DNA of 46,980 nt from an uncultured Bacteroidia bacterium (GTDB lineage: Bacteria > Bacteroidota > Bacteroidia > Bacteroidales > UBA932), in contig CADCJX010000018.1 of NCBI GenBank assembly GCA_902801885.1, positions 1 through 46,980 on the forward strand. The letters are read 5' to 3'. Below are positions 24,159-33,864 of the stretch, in pieces. The notes under the pieces are model-generated. The model had not been told where the DNA came from, did not search any database, and was given only the letters and a program-made list of their open reading frames with translations. Position 1 is the stretch's first letter, and every line of letters starts with the position of its first letter. Made by a program: the position numbers and the translations under genes.

Positions 24159-25612
24159 TACTTGCTCCTCTTGCTGAAAACCATCATCACAACAGCCAGG
24201 ACGGGATAGATTTCGACACGGCCCAGGAACATGTCGATCGTGTACATGATTTTGGACCCGACTGGTTCAGCATTGAAGTTGCCGACAGCACCGAGTTCAC
24301 CAACGGAAGGACCGACATTGCTCAACGATGTGAAGGTTGCAGCAACGGCATTGGTATTATGAGGATTGAACAGCAGGTTAAGGGCCAAGGAGAAAATAAT
24401 TAGCAAAAGGTAGAGGGCAAGATAGAGGATATGGGGAGCTATAACCTCCTGGTTTACCACACGTCCGTTCACCCTCACCTCATTGACTGAGGCCGGATGC
24501 AGCATGCACCTCAGACGGTACTTGATCTCCTTAAGGAGCACAAGGACCCTGTCGCACTTGATTCCGCCTGAAGTGGAGCCTGCCATACCGCAGGTGATAC
24601 CTGCAAAGACCAGCATCACGGAAGGCAGGACAGGCCATGTACTGTTGTCCCCGATTCCGAACCCGGAAGTCGAAGCATAGCTCAGGACGTGGAAGGATCC
24701 TGATAGAAAAGCCTGTCCCCAGGCATGCTCTACGCCCTGGATCTTCAAGGAGACAGACACTATCATTGAGACAATCAGCAGATTCCATACATAGAACTTG
24801 AAGACCTCATTGCGGAAAGGCTTCAGGGACTTGGTGATTATCGCCACATAGGTCATTCCGAAATGGACGGATGACAGCAGCATGAAGAACATGGTGATAA
24901 GATCTATCGGAATCGAATTGTAGGACCCGATAGAGAGGTTCCTAGTGCTGAATCCACCGGTGGCGGTTACGCTCATGGCATGGTTCACGGCATCGAACGG
25001 ACTCATCCCTGCCAGCATGTAAAGGAGGAATGAAGCTACCGCCATTCCGAAATACACGTACGTGAATATGTAGACTATCTTGCCGGAACCTGAACGGTAG
25101 CCGCTCTTGGAAAGCGACGAAAGTTCCAGGTTGGTAAGGCGAAGCTTCATCTGAGATGAGCTGGGGATGATCAGGAGCAGGAAAACCACGACTCCCAAGC
25201 CGCCTATGAAGTGGGTAGATGACCTCCAGAAAATCAAACTGTTAGGAAGGGATTCCACATCTTCAAGGATGGTCGCCCCTGTCGTTGTGAAACCGGATAC
25301 GCTCTCGAACCAAGCATTTACGATTGTAAAAGGTCCACCCCAAAGAGCATAAGGCAACATTCCGAAGATAAAGGACAGGATCCATGAAAGGACTATGATC
25401 AGATAGCCTTCCTTGAGGTTGATGGCAGACGTCTTCCTCACAAAGAAGAAAGGGAAGATTCCGACGGTGAAGGTCAAGGTGAAACTGATCATCAGGGCAG
25501 CCAGGGCACTGTCATTGCCATTGGCGACCGAGACCAGGATCGACAAGAACATGAACAGCGCACTGACGAGCAGTGCGTAGCCCACATACCTGGATATGAC
25601 CTTTATGTTCAT
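24158..25612 (-). CDS. trkH: TrkH-type potassium uptake channel subunit
   Basis: The 484-residue membrane protein has about ten hydrophobic segments and the four selectivity-filter loops of the Trk/Ktr family, visible as SGFTTTGATI, MSVTATGGFSTRN, YASTSGFGIGD and SLSNVGPS. It conducts potassium (with sodium or protons) into the cell. The usual cytoplasmic regulator TrkA/KtrA is not encoded in this window. It overlaps the upstream two-TM sensor-like gene by 4 bp and the downstream helicase gene by 1 bp. Confidence 0.92.
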   Translation of the reverse strand: MNIKVISRYVGYALLVSALFMFLSILVSVANGNDSALAALMISFTLTFTVGIFPFFFVRKTSAINLKEGYLIIVLSWILSFIFGMLPYALWGGPFTIVNAWFESVSGFTTTGATILEDVESLPNSLIFWRSSTHFIGGLGVVVFLLLIIPSSSQMKLRLTNLELSSLSKSGYRSGSGKIVYIFTYVYFGMAVASFLLYMLAGMSPFDAVNHAMSVTATGGFSTRNLSIGSYNSIPIDLITMFFMLLSSVHFGMTYVAIITKSLKPFRNEVFKFYVWNLLIVSMIVSVSLKIQGVEHAWGQAFLSGSFHVLSYASTSGFGIGDNSTWPVLPSVMLVFAGITCGMAGSTSGGIKCDRVLVLLKEIKYRLRCMLHPASVNEVRVNGRVVNQEVIAPHILYLALYLLLIIFSLALNLLFNPHNTNAVAATFTSLSNVGPSVGELGAVGNFNAEPVGSKIMYTIDMFLGRVEIYPVLAVVMMVFSKRSK

Positions 25613-26454
25613 TGTTCCTTATCTTGTCGGAGAGTCTTGGCTCTCATGTCAGACAACCTTTTCCTAAGCTGCTGGTTCTCTCCGGTCAGCTCCGTTATGC
25701 CGTCATTCAGCTCTGCAAGTTCGTCATCACCGTCGAAGGTGTACGAGTACTTGCTGTTGAATGACCTGTAGTTGTTCAGGCCGGAAAGCATCTTGTAGAT
25801 AGGATTGACATAGTACACCAAGAGGAAGAACAACAGCATGAAGATCAGGAGAAGGCCCACCATGACCGCGACGGCACCGGGGATGATGCTCCTGTAGAAT
25901 CCTCTCTGGAAAGTCTCAGAGTTCTTCTTCAAGTCTGCATAGATCGCCTCCTCAAGCGTGTCGATATACTTGTTGAGCCTGTGATACTGAGGCTGGAGCC
26001 TTTCGAAATACCAGGACCTGGTGTCGATGAAGTCAGAAAGAAGGACATCGTTCAGTTCCAGGGATGTCAGCATGTAGGCTGAATAGGCATAGATAACCGA
26101 ATCGGTCAGGGGCATCATCTTGTCCCCGATCAGGGACATGCGAAGGGAATCGCAATGATTCATGAATTCCTTCTGGTGGAAATCCGGAAGGGTGTTGACT
26201 GACTCATCCCCTATGACTGAAAGAATGTCCAGGTTGTACTGGCTGCTCACATCCGAGAGCTTCTGGGCAACATTGATGCTCCTGATGTTGTCTGCCATCA
26301 GGTCGGACACATAGTGGCTCATCCTGGAATATTCCATGATCGAGATGATGCTGGAAATCAGGAGGGTCACAGCGATCGCCATCAGGCTGAGAGTCAGCTT
26401 GGCCCTCATTGACAACTTCTTGTCCTTGATTGTATCTGACAGTTTCCTGACCAT
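25609..26454 (-). CDS. Two-TM sensor-like protein without an output domain
   Basis: The 281-residue protein has TM1 at about 19-40, an extracytoplasmic helical part (41-190) like the four-helix sensor domain of chemoreceptors, TM2 at about 191-216, and a short cytoplasmic part with a HAMP-like segment and a coiled coil (about 217-275). No kinase, cyclase or methyl-accepting domain follows; the gene stops there and overlaps trkH by 4 bp. It may be the sensing or regulatory partner of TrkH, an inference from the tight coupling. A TATATTTG box at 26477-26484 starts the unit. Confidence 0.75.
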   Translation of the reverse strand: MVRKLSDTIKDKKLSMRAKLTLSLMAIAVTLLISSIISIMEYSRMSHYVSDLMADNIRSINVAQKLSDVSSQYNLDILSVIGDESVNTLPDFHQKEFMNHCDSLRMSLIGDKMMPLTDSVIYAYSAYMLTSLELNDVLLSDFIDTRSWYFERLQPQYHRLNKYIDTLEEAIYADLKKNSETFQRGFYRSIIPGAVAVMVGLLLIFMLLFFLLVYYVNPIYKMLSGLNNYRSFNSKYSYTFDGDDELAELNDGITELTGENQQLRKRLSDMRAKTLRQDKEQ

Positions 26455-26476
26455 TTAACCGATATTGTTCAACTTA

Positions 26477-26484
26477 CAAATATA
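26477..26484 (-). promoter_or_regulatory. -7 box of the sensor-trkH-helicase-DPP unit
   Basis: TATATTTG on the reverse strand, 22 bases before the ATG at 26454. The five genes that follow are overlapping or under 10 bp apart. Confidence 0.6.
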
Positions 26485-26497
26485 TGAAAAATACTTC

Positions 26498-28156
26498 TTA
26501 TCGGTACAAACCCAGCATACCACCGTAGTCAGACAGACACTGCTGCCCTGGGAAGGACCTGAAATATGTCGAATCCATGTAGACGGCAAAGGAAGTGACG
26601 TTACGTATTCCGTAACCGGCATAAGTTGCAAGGTCTGATGCGAAAGGCCCGGGATGCCATGGAAGGTTGACCGCCGGCTTCTTCCAGTCGCTTGCTAGGG
26701 ACACGTCCAGCCAGTATTCCAGGACAACCGCCGTCTCCGCGGGGAAAACCTTGAGGTTAGCTTCCAGAAGCTCTATCACCTCCCTATGTGCCATCCTACC
26801 CTTCCTTCCAGGGGCGTCCAGATCGGTAAGCGGTCTGTCCCACTGCCTCTCAATCGGGGCGAACTCCAGGAATATCCCTTCTTCCGGTTTGACTTTCACC
26901 GGTGGTTCCATCGTGGAGTGGTACGCAAGATGGGCCAGCATAGCCTCAGGATCCACCTCCCTAATAGCCTTGATCATACGGTTCTCTATGATAAGTGCCT
27001 GTTCACTGGCAGAATACTCGCTGCATTCCGGGCAAAAGCAGACAGGGGCTCCGTCGTCCAGCCAGAAATAGTATCTATGGTTGGTAGCAGGAAGGGCCTT
27101 GGCAAACTCAGCAGCCTTAGCGGCTATGATCTCCAGAGCCTTTTCGGAATAAGGGCAACAATTCGAATCCGGGGTCCTGTGGCCGTCGGCATCCATCCTG
27201 AACATGGAGGGATCCTCATCGAAAAGGTCACGGGGAAGCAATTCTGCCATGGCATGGAGCTGATGCTCTACTTCTATTCCAAGCCTCCTGCACTCTTCGG
27301 AAAAATGCCGGCCTTTATCCGACTGCATGAAATCCATGACCTCTCCGAGCTTCATGTGGGTGCCTATCGTGTTGATGCCGTTCTGATGGGCAATAGCAGG
27401 CCAGTCGACGCTTGCGAGATCCTGAACGGAAAGAACGGCCCCTCTCATACTGAAGAAACCTTCCTTGTCCACCCTGGCATCGAAAAAGACTTTAGGCTGA
27501 TGGAAATCAGGCTTTTTGTCATCAGTACCCTTCATGGAGTACCAGGTGACCTCTCCATCAGGACGGAAATCAGCCCGGAACACTCCCATGCGGAACCCTT
27601 TTCCAATGTCCACGCCATGTTTTTCCAGTTCCTCCCGTGACACGCAGCCAGCAACCGAATAGCCATCCCCACTGATCACGTGGGAATATGACAGGGTAGT
27701 AAAGTTCCATGAATAGTCGAACTGGCGGTAGAAAGTACATTCGTAATCGAGCACCCTGCCCGCAGGGTCCATCTCGGCACCGATGTATTCACCGAGCTCT
27801 CCGGTGGGAGCGAAGAAAATCTCCACCCTGTCTTCAGGCCCTACATCCATTTCATCCTTGAAATCTTCCACCAACGCAAGACTTCCTTCGACGACGTCGA
27901 AACGGAAAAAGAAAAGGCTGTCAGTAGCAAAACACTTGAAAGATGTGCTGTCATCCAGCCCGCTCCATGGAGCATGGAAGCCGGTTACCGGGTGAATAAC
28001 CTTCCACAAAGGAGATTCCAAGACCATCCCATCCCTCGGGGCAGTCTGTGAATATGGGATAAGATATTCCCCGAATGAGTCTTCATTCCGGGAACAAGAG
28101 ATGATGGCGGAGGCGGAGAGTAACACCAGCGCCAGGGATAGTATCTTATTCATCAT
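26498..28156 (-). CDS. DUF4838 glycoside-hydrolase-like lipoprotein with N-terminal CBM9-like domain
   Basis: From the ATG at 28156 the protein has 552 residues with a lipobox ASAIISC. The N-terminal 200 residues look like a CBM9-type sugar-binding fold (PLWKVIHPVTGF, then VEIFFAPTG). The rest matches the DUF4838 layout with a TIM-barrel look: FWLDDGAPVCFCPEC, then EFAPIERQW. This family is linked to glycan breakdown in Bacteroidota, with no proven reaction known to me. The longer frame up to 28360 overlaps rmuC and lacks the signal peptide, so I rejected it. The start overlaps the rmuC stop by 11 bp. Confidence 0.75.
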   Translation of the reverse strand: MMNKILSLALVLLSASAIISCSRNEDSFGEYLIPYSQTAPRDGMVLESPLWKVIHPVTGFHAPWSGLDDSTSFKCFATDSLFFFRFDVVEGSLALVEDFKDEMDVGPEDRVEIFFAPTGELGEYIGAEMDPAGRVLDYECTFYRQFDYSWNFTTLSYSHVISGDGYSVAGCVSREELEKHGVDIGKGFRMGVFRADFRPDGEVTWYSMKGTDDKKPDFHQPKVFFDARVDKEGFFSMRGAVLSVQDLASVDWPAIAHQNGINTIGTHMKLGEVMDFMQSDKGRHFSEECRRLGIEVEHQLHAMAELLPRDLFDEDPSMFRMDADGHRTPDSNCCPYSEKALEIIAAKAAEFAKALPATNHRYYFWLDDGAPVCFCPECSEYSASEQALIIENRMIKAIREVDPEAMLAHLAYHSTMEPPVKVKPEEGIFLEFAPIERQWDRPLTDLDAPGRKGRMAHREVIELLEANLKVFPAETAVVLEYWLDVSLASDWKKPAVNLPWHPGPFASDLATYAGYGIRNVTSFAVYMDSTYFRSFPGQQCLSDYGGMLGLYR

Positions 28157-29522
28157 ACTCAATTGCATCTTCTGACGACGAAAGGGTCTGAGGGATGATG
28201 GATTCCTGGCCCAAAATCCTCCCTGAAGTTTTAATCCTTCCCTGGGATTTCTTGGGCGAAAGGCCAAGCTTCTCAAGTTTCTGGATTTTCTTGATGACAC
28301 TCTGGTTGGACTCGGTAAGTTTCTTGGTGGCATCTCCGTAAGCGCCTCTGGCCTTCTCAAGCGACTCCCCTATCTTGACGTAGCTGGCCATCCATCCGCT
28401 CAGCTGGCTCATCAGTTCTTCGGCAGTCTTGTAGACTTCGGCAATGTTCTTCTCTTGGTTGGCCTGCTTCCAAGCCATCTGGATCATGTTCAGCACAATT
28501 ACAAGTGTCATCTGGCTTACGATCAGGACATTGTTGTCCTTCGCAACCTGCCAGAGCAACGGATCTTCTTCGAGCATCAGGCGGAAAGCTCCTTCAACCG
28601 GGATGAACATCAGGTTATAGTTGACCTTACGCCTGCCCTCCGGTATGTAGGATGCATAATCCTTTGTCTTGAGTTCGTCGACATGCTTGCGAACGCTCTC
28701 GACATGGGCCTTGGCATACCGGCGCCTTGCTTCAACAGTCTCGCTGACCATATATTCCTTGTAGGCGTTAAGGCTGACCTTGGAATCGATGATCACAGTA
28801 GTGTCGTCAGGATAGTAGACCATCACATCCGGGATGAGGGTTCTTCCTTCATCGCTTTTTATTTCATGACCGCTACTGTCGGTGATGACTCCCTGGGAGA
28901 AGAAGTGGATTCCTTCTACCAGGCCGGCATTCTTGAGGACGTCCGTAAGAAGCATTTCTCCGAAATCTCCCTGGACCTTCGAATAACCGGTGAGGGCATT
29001 CGCAAGGTTCCTGGCCTCATCTCCTACAGCCTGCGAATGTCTCAGGACAGTCTCGATGTTCGCCTTCAGGACTTCACTCTGTGCGGCACTCTCTTTCTGG
29101 GACTCTCGCACGCTCCTGTCGAACTCGGCAAACTTCTCCTTTATCGGCTTGAGGATTTCCGCTATCGTCTCAGCGCTCTGGCTCTTGAAAGAGGCACTGT
29201 TCTCAGCCGACAGAGCCTTGAATGCATCCTTCATGTTCACCAGTTCCCTGTCATGCTGCTCCTGCTGCATCTTCAGGGCATTCTCCTGGGCATCCTTGAG
29301 ACGGCTCTCATATTCCTCCCGGGCCGCAAGAAGGCTTTCCATGGCCGCCTTTTCGCTGGACAGGGATGTTATCCTCTCCTGGAGTTTATCCTCGGCATCC
29401 TCATATTCCTTTGTAATCCTACGTCGTTCCTTCCCGCTCCACAGGATCACGGCCACCATGGCGGCAATGGCCAGGACAGCCAGCACCGCCAGGATGACCA
29501 GTATGACGTTCTCCTTCATCAC
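28146..29522 (-). CDS. rmuC: RmuC-family protein
   Basis: The 458-residue protein has an N-terminal membrane segment (about 5-28), a long coiled coil (about 35-160) and the RmuC domain with its nuclease-like core (TLIPDVMVYYPDD, then TTVIIDSKVSLNAY), where the Asp and Lys match a PD-(D/E)xK site. RmuC limits inversions at short repeats, by a poorly known route, and is thought to act as a nuclease. It overlaps yicC by 4 bp (ATGA) and is in the yicC-rmuC-DUF4838 unit. Confidence 0.92.
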   Translation of the reverse strand: MMKENVILVILAVLAVLAIAAMVAVILWSGKERRRITKEYEDAEDKLQERITSLSSEKAAMESLLAAREEYESRLKDAQENALKMQQEQHDRELVNMKDAFKALSAENSASFKSQSAETIAEILKPIKEKFAEFDRSVRESQKESAAQSEVLKANIETVLRHSQAVGDEARNLANALTGYSKVQGDFGEMLLTDVLKNAGLVEGIHFFSQGVITDSSGHEIKSDEGRTLIPDVMVYYPDDTTVIIDSKVSLNAYKEYMVSETVEARRRYAKAHVESVRKHVDELKTKDYASYIPEGRRKVNYNLMFIPVEGAFRLMLEEDPLLWQVAKDNNVLIVSQMTLVIVLNMIQMAWKQANQEKNIAEVYKTAEELMSQLSGWMASYVKIGESLEKARGAYGDATKKLTESNQSVIKKIQKLEKLGLSPKKSQGRIKTSGRILGQESIIPQTLSSSEDAIEYDE

Positions 29523-30418
29523 AGGATATTCATTGATTGCTCCCTTATCTTTTCGAGTTCGTCCTTCATGCGTACGACGAGTTTCTGGATACCGGCATGG
29601 TTTGCCTTGGATCCGGTTGTATTGATCTCACGTCCCATCTCCTGGATGATGAAGCCAAGCTTGCGTCCTGGATACGGTTCCCCGTCGATTGTGTCCCTGA
29701 AATATCTGCAGTGCTGGCGAAGGCGTACCTTCTCTTCGTTGATGTCGAGTTTTTCCAGATAGAAGATCATCTCCTGCTCGAACCTGGAAGGATCGACCTT
29801 CTGCTGAAGGTCGGAAAGATTCTTAACAAGTTTTTCCCTTACTGCCTCAATCCTCTCACCCTCAAGTTTCTCCACCTCGTCTTCAAGCTCCATAATACCG
29901 CGTACCCTGGAGGTCACGTCCCTGTACAGGGCCTCTCCTTCCTTACTCCTGTAGTCATTGACGGAAGCCAGGGCTTCCTGTATGGCTTCCTCCACAACCG
30001 GCCAGTTATCTTCAGTGATAATGTCTTGGCGGGAACTGTCAAAGACATCCTGGAAGCGCATGATGCCGGCCAGAAGTTCGTTGTCCATCCTGGCCTGGTC
30101 GCCGAAATTTGCGGCCCTGTAACTGGTCAGGTTGTTCCGGATGTCTTTCATCTGGTTGAAATATTCCTTGACGAGGTCAGGGTTCACCTTCCTTGCTGCC
30201 CCGGATGAAGGTTCCCAGGTGATGAAGAAATCTATCGTGCCCCGGACTAAAGACTCCGCTATCATCTGGCGGACCTGCAACTCCTTATCCTTGGGCAGGA
30301 GAGGAGTCTTTATGTTGGCATCTGAATTCTTTCCATTCAGGGTTTTGATCTCGATGGTGAGTTTTCCTGCAGGGAGGACGGCCTCAGCCTTGCCGTAACC
30401 TGTCATCGACTTAATCAT
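29519..30418 (-). CDS. yicC: YicC-family endoribonuclease
   Basis: The 299-residue protein has the family start MIKSMTGYGKAE, the central VRGTIDFFI part and the DUF1732 C-terminus (KLGFIIQEMGREINTTGSKA) ending in the conserved acidic helix. YicC proteins form hexamers that cut RNA, and in E. coli YicC takes part in small-RNA turnover. It is the first gene of the unit; a TATATTTG box lies at 30426-30433 on its strand. Confidence 0.93.
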   Translation of the reverse strand: MIKSMTGYGKAEAVLPAGKLTIEIKTLNGKNSDANIKTPLLPKDKELQVRQMIAESLVRGTIDFFITWEPSSGAARKVNPDLVKEYFNQMKDIRNNLTSYRAANFGDQARMDNELLAGIMRFQDVFDSSRQDIITEDNWPVVEEAIQEALASVNDYRSKEGEALYRDVTSRVRGIMELEDEVEKLEGERIEAVREKLVKNLSDLQQKVDPSRFEQEMIFYLEKLDINEEKVRLRQHCRYFRDTIDGEPYPGRKLGFIIQEMGREINTTGSKANHAGIQKLVVRMKDELEKIREQSMNIL

Positions 30419-30425
30419 AATACTA

Positions 30426-30465
30426 CAAATATAGTTAAAAGTTAGGGCACTTTTGACTATATTTG
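30426..30465. promoter_or_regulatory. Divergent -7 boxes for yicC and bcp
   Basis: TATATTTG on the reverse strand at 30426-30433 serves yicC; TATATTTG on the plus strand at 30458-30465 serves bcp. The two promoters share 24 bp between the boxes, so their -33 regions overlap. Confidence 0.65.
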
Positions 30466-30485
30466 CTCAACAAGATTAAATAGGA

Positions 30486-30941
30486 ATGCTGAAAATAGGA
30501 GACAAGATGCCGTCCTTCGAGGTCCTCGACCAGGACGGGAACACCGTCAAGTCTGAGGACTTCATCGGAAATGGCCGCAAGACCATCATTTATTTCTACC
30601 CAAAGGACAACACGTCAGGATGCACCTCCGAAGCCTGCTCTTTCAGGGACAACTACGCGGAGCTGGCAGCCGCGGGCTACAATGTAGTAGGCGTCAGCAA
30701 GGACAGCGCAAAGTCCCACACAGGTTTCAGGGCCAAGTACGAACTCCCCTTCCGCCTGCTTGCAGACACCTCCACGCAGATGCTCCAGGACTTCGGGGCA
30801 TGGGGAGAGAAGAAGATGTACGGCAAGACCACCATGGGAACGCTCCGCCGGACTTTCATATTCAGTGAAGACGGCATCCTGGAGCGCATCATTGAAAAGG
30901 TCGACACGAAGAACGCAGCCCTTCAGATCCTTGAGGGATAG
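30486..30941 (+). CDS. bcp: Thioredoxin-dependent peroxiredoxin (Bcp/PrxQ type)
   Basis: The 151-residue protein is of normal length. The peroxidatic Cys is in PKDNTSGCTSEACSF, with the second Cys five residues later, the typical Bcp/PrxQ pair, and the conserved Arg in the later FRLLADT region. It reduces hydrogen peroxide and lipid peroxides in the cytoplasm. It is followed by glnS with its own promoter. Confidence 0.95.
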   Translation: MLKIGDKMPSFEVLDQDGNTVKSEDFIGNGRKTIIYFYPKDNTSGCTSEACSFRDNYAELAAAGYNVVGVSKDSAKSHTGFRAKYELPFRLLADTSTQMLQDFGAWGEKKMYGKTTMGTLRRTFIFSEDGILERIIEKVDTKNAALQILEG

Positions 30942-30952
30942 AAGTTTTTTCG

Positions 30953-30960
30953 TATTTTTG
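30953..30960 (+). promoter_or_regulatory. -7 box of glnS
   Basis: TATTTTTG matches TAnnTTTG and lies 24 bases before the ATG at 30985, just after the bcp stop. Confidence 0.6.
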
Positions 30961-30984
30961 CAGGATTGTTAAAACAACGTTAAA

Positions 30985-32637
30985 ATGGAAGAGACCAAGA
31001 AACTTAATTTCCTTGAAGAGATAATCGAAGACGATCTCAAGTCCGGCAAGGTGGACAGCGTAATGACCAGGTTCCCTCCGGAGCCCAACGGCTACCTCCA
31101 CCTCGGCCACGCGAAGAGCCTCTGCATAAACTTCGGCCTTGCTGAGAAATACGGCGGCAAGACCAACCTCCGCTACGATGACACCAACCCCACCAAGGAG
31201 GACACCGAATATGTGGACGCCATCAAGGAAGACATCCGCTGGATGGGCTTCAAGTGGGACAAGGAACTCTACGCCTCCGACTATTTCGACCAGCTCTATG
31301 AGTGGGCCGAGCAGCTCATAAAGGAAGGTCTCGCCTATGTAGACGACCAGAGCCAGGAAGAGATCAGCAAAGGACGCGGTACTGTCGATACTCCCGGTAA
31401 GGAAAGTCCTTACAGGAACCGCAGCGTCGAGGAGAACCTCAGGCTCTTCCGCGAGATGAAGGAAGGCAAATATGCCGACGGAGAGAAGGTCCTGCGTGCC
31501 AAGATAGACATGGCATCCCCCAACATGATGTTCAGGGATCCCCTCCTATACCGCATCAAGCACGCCTCCCACCACCGCACGGGTGACAAGTGGTGCATCT
31601 ATCCGATGTACGACTTCACCCATGGACAGTGCGACTCCATCGAGCACATCACCCATTCGATCTGCACCCTGGAGTTCGACGTCCACCGTCCGCTCTACGA
31701 CTGGTTCATCCAGGCCCTGCACATCTATCCGAGCCACCAGTACGAATTCGCAAGGCTCAACCTGACATATACCCTCATGAGTAAGCGCAAGCTCCTGGAA
31801 CTCGTCCAGAAAGGCCTCGTGGCCGGATGGGACGATCCGAGGATGCCTACCCTGTGCGGAGTAAGGCGCAGGGGCTACACCCCGGAAGCCCTCAAGATGT
31901 TCTGCGAGAAGATCGGAGTGAGCAAGCGCGACCAGATGATGGACATCCAACTCCTGGAGTGGTGCGTCCGACAGGATCTCAATGCAAGGGCCAACCGCTA
32001 CATGGTAGTCCAGAAGCCTTTGAAGGTCACCATCACCAACTGGGAGCCCGGGAAGGTGGAATGGTTCGACTGTCCCCTCAACCCCGCAGAACCGGAAGGC
32101 GCGACAAGGAAGGTTCCTTTTACAGGTGAGCTTTACATCGAGCAGGATGACTTCATGGAGGATGCACCCAAGAAGTTCTTCAGGCTCAAGCCCGAAGGTG
32201 AGGTCCGCCTGAAATACACCTACATCATCAAGTGCGAGGAGGTGGTAAAGGATGCCGAAGGCAACGTGGTCGAACTCAAATGCACCTACGATCCTTCCAC
32301 AAGGCCGGGAGGAGAAGTCTGGCGCTCCGTCAAGGGTACGATCCACTGGGTTCCGACCTCATATGCCAAGGAGATCGAGATCCGCGACTACGACCGACTC
32401 TTCACCAAGGAAGACATGAATTCAATCCCTGAAGACAAGGACTACAAGGATTTCCTGAATCCTGAGTCGCTCAAGGTCCTGACAGGCTTCGCCGAGCCGG
32501 CCCTCCTGGAAGACAACTCAGGAATAGCGGTCCAGTTCGAAAGGACCGGCTACTACTTCAAGGATCCGGACAGTACTCCTGAAAAGCCGGTCTTCAACAA
32601 GACGACCGCCCTCAAGGATTCATACAGGCCAGAATAA
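30985..32637 (+). CDS. glnS: Glutaminyl-tRNA synthetase
   Basis: The 550-residue class I enzyme has [14 protein letters not shown] as the HIGH motif (31-44), the GlnRS-specific [10 protein letters not shown] and VMSK-type loop LMSKRKL as the KMSKS motif (about 268-274), and the beta-barrel anticodon-binding domains (about 340-550). It charges tRNA-Gln directly, so this organism uses GlnRS for Gln-tRNA. GluRS was excluded by the NPTKED sequence and the C-terminal barrel. It lies 6 bp from the permease gene. Confidence 0.96.
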   Translation: MEETKKLNFLEEIIEDDLKSGKVDSVMTRFPPEPNGYLHLGHAKSLCINFGLAEKYGGKTNLRYDDTNPTKEDTEYVDAIKEDIRWMGFKWDKELYASDYFDQLYEWAEQLIKEGLAYVDDQSQEEISKGRGTVDTPGKESPYRNRSVEENLRLFREMKEGKYADGEKVLRAKIDMASPNMMFRDPLLYRIKHASHHRTGDKWCIYPMYDFTHGQCDSIEHITHSICTLEFDVHRPLYDWFIQALHIYPSHQYEFARLNLTYTLMSKRKLLELVQKGLVAGWDDPRMPTLCGVRRRGYTPEALKMFCEKIGVSKRDQMMDIQLLEWCVRQDLNARANRYMVVQKPLKVTITNWEPGKVEWFDCPLNPAEPEGATRKVPFTGELYIEQDDFMEDAPKKFFRLKPEGEVRLKYTYIIKCEEVVKDAEGNVVELKCTYDPSTRPGGEVWRSVKGTIHWVPTSYAKEIEIRDYDRLFTKEDMNSIPEDKDYKDFLNPESLKVLTGFAEPALLEDNSGIAVQFERTGYYFKDPDSTPEKPVFNKTTALKDSYRPE

Positions 32638-32643
32638 GACCTC

Positions 32644-33864
32644 ATGAACCTGCCGCTCTTCATAGCTCGTAGGTACCTGTTCGCGAAGAAGTCACACAAC
32701 GTGATCAACATTATCTCCGCGATCAGCGCGATAGGCATGGCGATCGGCACGGCAGCCCTGATAATCATCCTCTCCGTTTACAATGGTTTCGATGAGCTGG
32801 TGAAATCCACACTCAGCAACGTAGAACCTGACATACTGATAGTCCCGGCCAAGGGAAAGGCATTCATTCCGGAGGGAGAAGCCTTCCAGACCGTAGCCAG
32901 TCTCCCTGCAGTAAAGGACTTCTACCATGTCATCGAAGAGAACGTTTTCGTCGACTACGATGAGCACCAGGGGATTGCTAAGGCCAAAGGAGTCGGTGCA
33001 GACTATGAGGATGATTCTCCGCTTGCCCTGCACATCACAAGCGGAGAGTTTTCGCTTCACAAGGGTGATTTGCCTCAGGCCGTAGTGGGCGCTGGACTGG
33101 CTTACAAGATGGGGATGAATCCGGCCTTTCTTTCATCAGCGACGATTTATTTCCCGGCAAGGGACAGGAATTTTTCACTGGCTAATCCGGCTGCTTCCAT
33201 CGAATCAGTCCGGATGAGACCTGCAGGGATATTCACTGTCAATCAGCAGATAGACGAGGAACTCATGATCATCCCTCTGGAAGAGATGAGACAGCTCCTT
33301 GGCTACGAAAAAGAAGTCTCCGGAATAGAGGTAAGGCTCACTGAGGGTTCTTCCCCGAAGGTCCTGGCTAAGACCATCAAGGAGATGAAGAAGATCCTAG
33401 GGCCTGATTTCAAGGTCCTGGACCGCTTCCGCCAGAACACATCCCTCTACAAGATGATGCGTTACGAGAAGGCTGCTATCTTCCTCATCCTGATATTCAT
33501 CATCATCATTATCGCCTTCAACATATTCGGAAGCCTGACGATGCTGATCATTGAAAAGGAAGATGACATCGAGACTTTCAGGAGCCTTGGAGCAACCGGC
33601 AAGATGCTGAGAAAGACATTCACGCTCGAAGGCTGGCTGATATCACTGCTGGGACTCGCCGCAGGCCTTGTTCTCGGGACGGCATTCGCCTTGCTGCAAC
33701 AGAAATTCGGTTTCATAAAGATGCCGGGCAACTTCCTAGTCAGCGCATATCCTGTCATCCTCCAATGGAGTGACATACTTTTTACCGTGATAGGTGTCGC
33801 CCTGATCGGCTATTTGATTGCAAGGCTGCCTGTGAGGCGGAACATCGCTAGAGACGAGAGATAG
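32644..33864 (+). CDS. LolC/LolE-type ABC transporter permease (FtsX family)
   Basis: The 406-residue protein starts MNLPLFIARRYLFAKKSHNV, has one membrane segment at about 22-44, a large periplasmic domain (45-270) and three C-terminal segments (about 275-385). This is the layout of lipoprotein-releasing LolC/E and other FtsX permeases, which extract lipoproteins or transmit mechanical force. The partner ATPase is not next to it, as is common in Bacteroidota. It is probably transcribed with glnS, and its 3' end overlaps that of the GH2 gene on the other strand by 17 bp. Confidence 0.85.
   Translation: MNLPLFIARRYLFAKKSHNVINIISAISAIGMAIGTAALIIILSVYNGFDELVKSTLSNVEPDILIVPAKGKAFIPEGEAFQTVASLPAVKDFYHVIEENVFVDYDEHQGIAKAKGVGADYEDDSPLALHITSGEFSLHKGDLPQAVVGAGLAYKMGMNPAFLSSATIYFPARDRNFSLANPAASIESVRMRPAGIFTVNQQIDEELMIIPLEEMRQLLGYEKEVSGIEVRLTEGSSPKVLAKTIKEMKKILGPDFKVLDRFRQNTSLYKMMRYEKAAIFLILIFIIIIIAFNIFGSLTMLIIEKEDDIETFRSLGATGKMLRKTFTLEGWLISLLGLAAGLVLGTAFALLQQKFGFIKMPGNFLVSAYPVILQWSDILFTVIGVALIGYLIARLPVRRNIARDER

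Noticed and set aside
28157-28360. Longer N-terminus of the DUF4838 protein (start at 28360)
   Set aside because: Adds Arg/Pro/Ser-rich sequence overlapping rmuC; the lipobox signal peptide begins at 28156.
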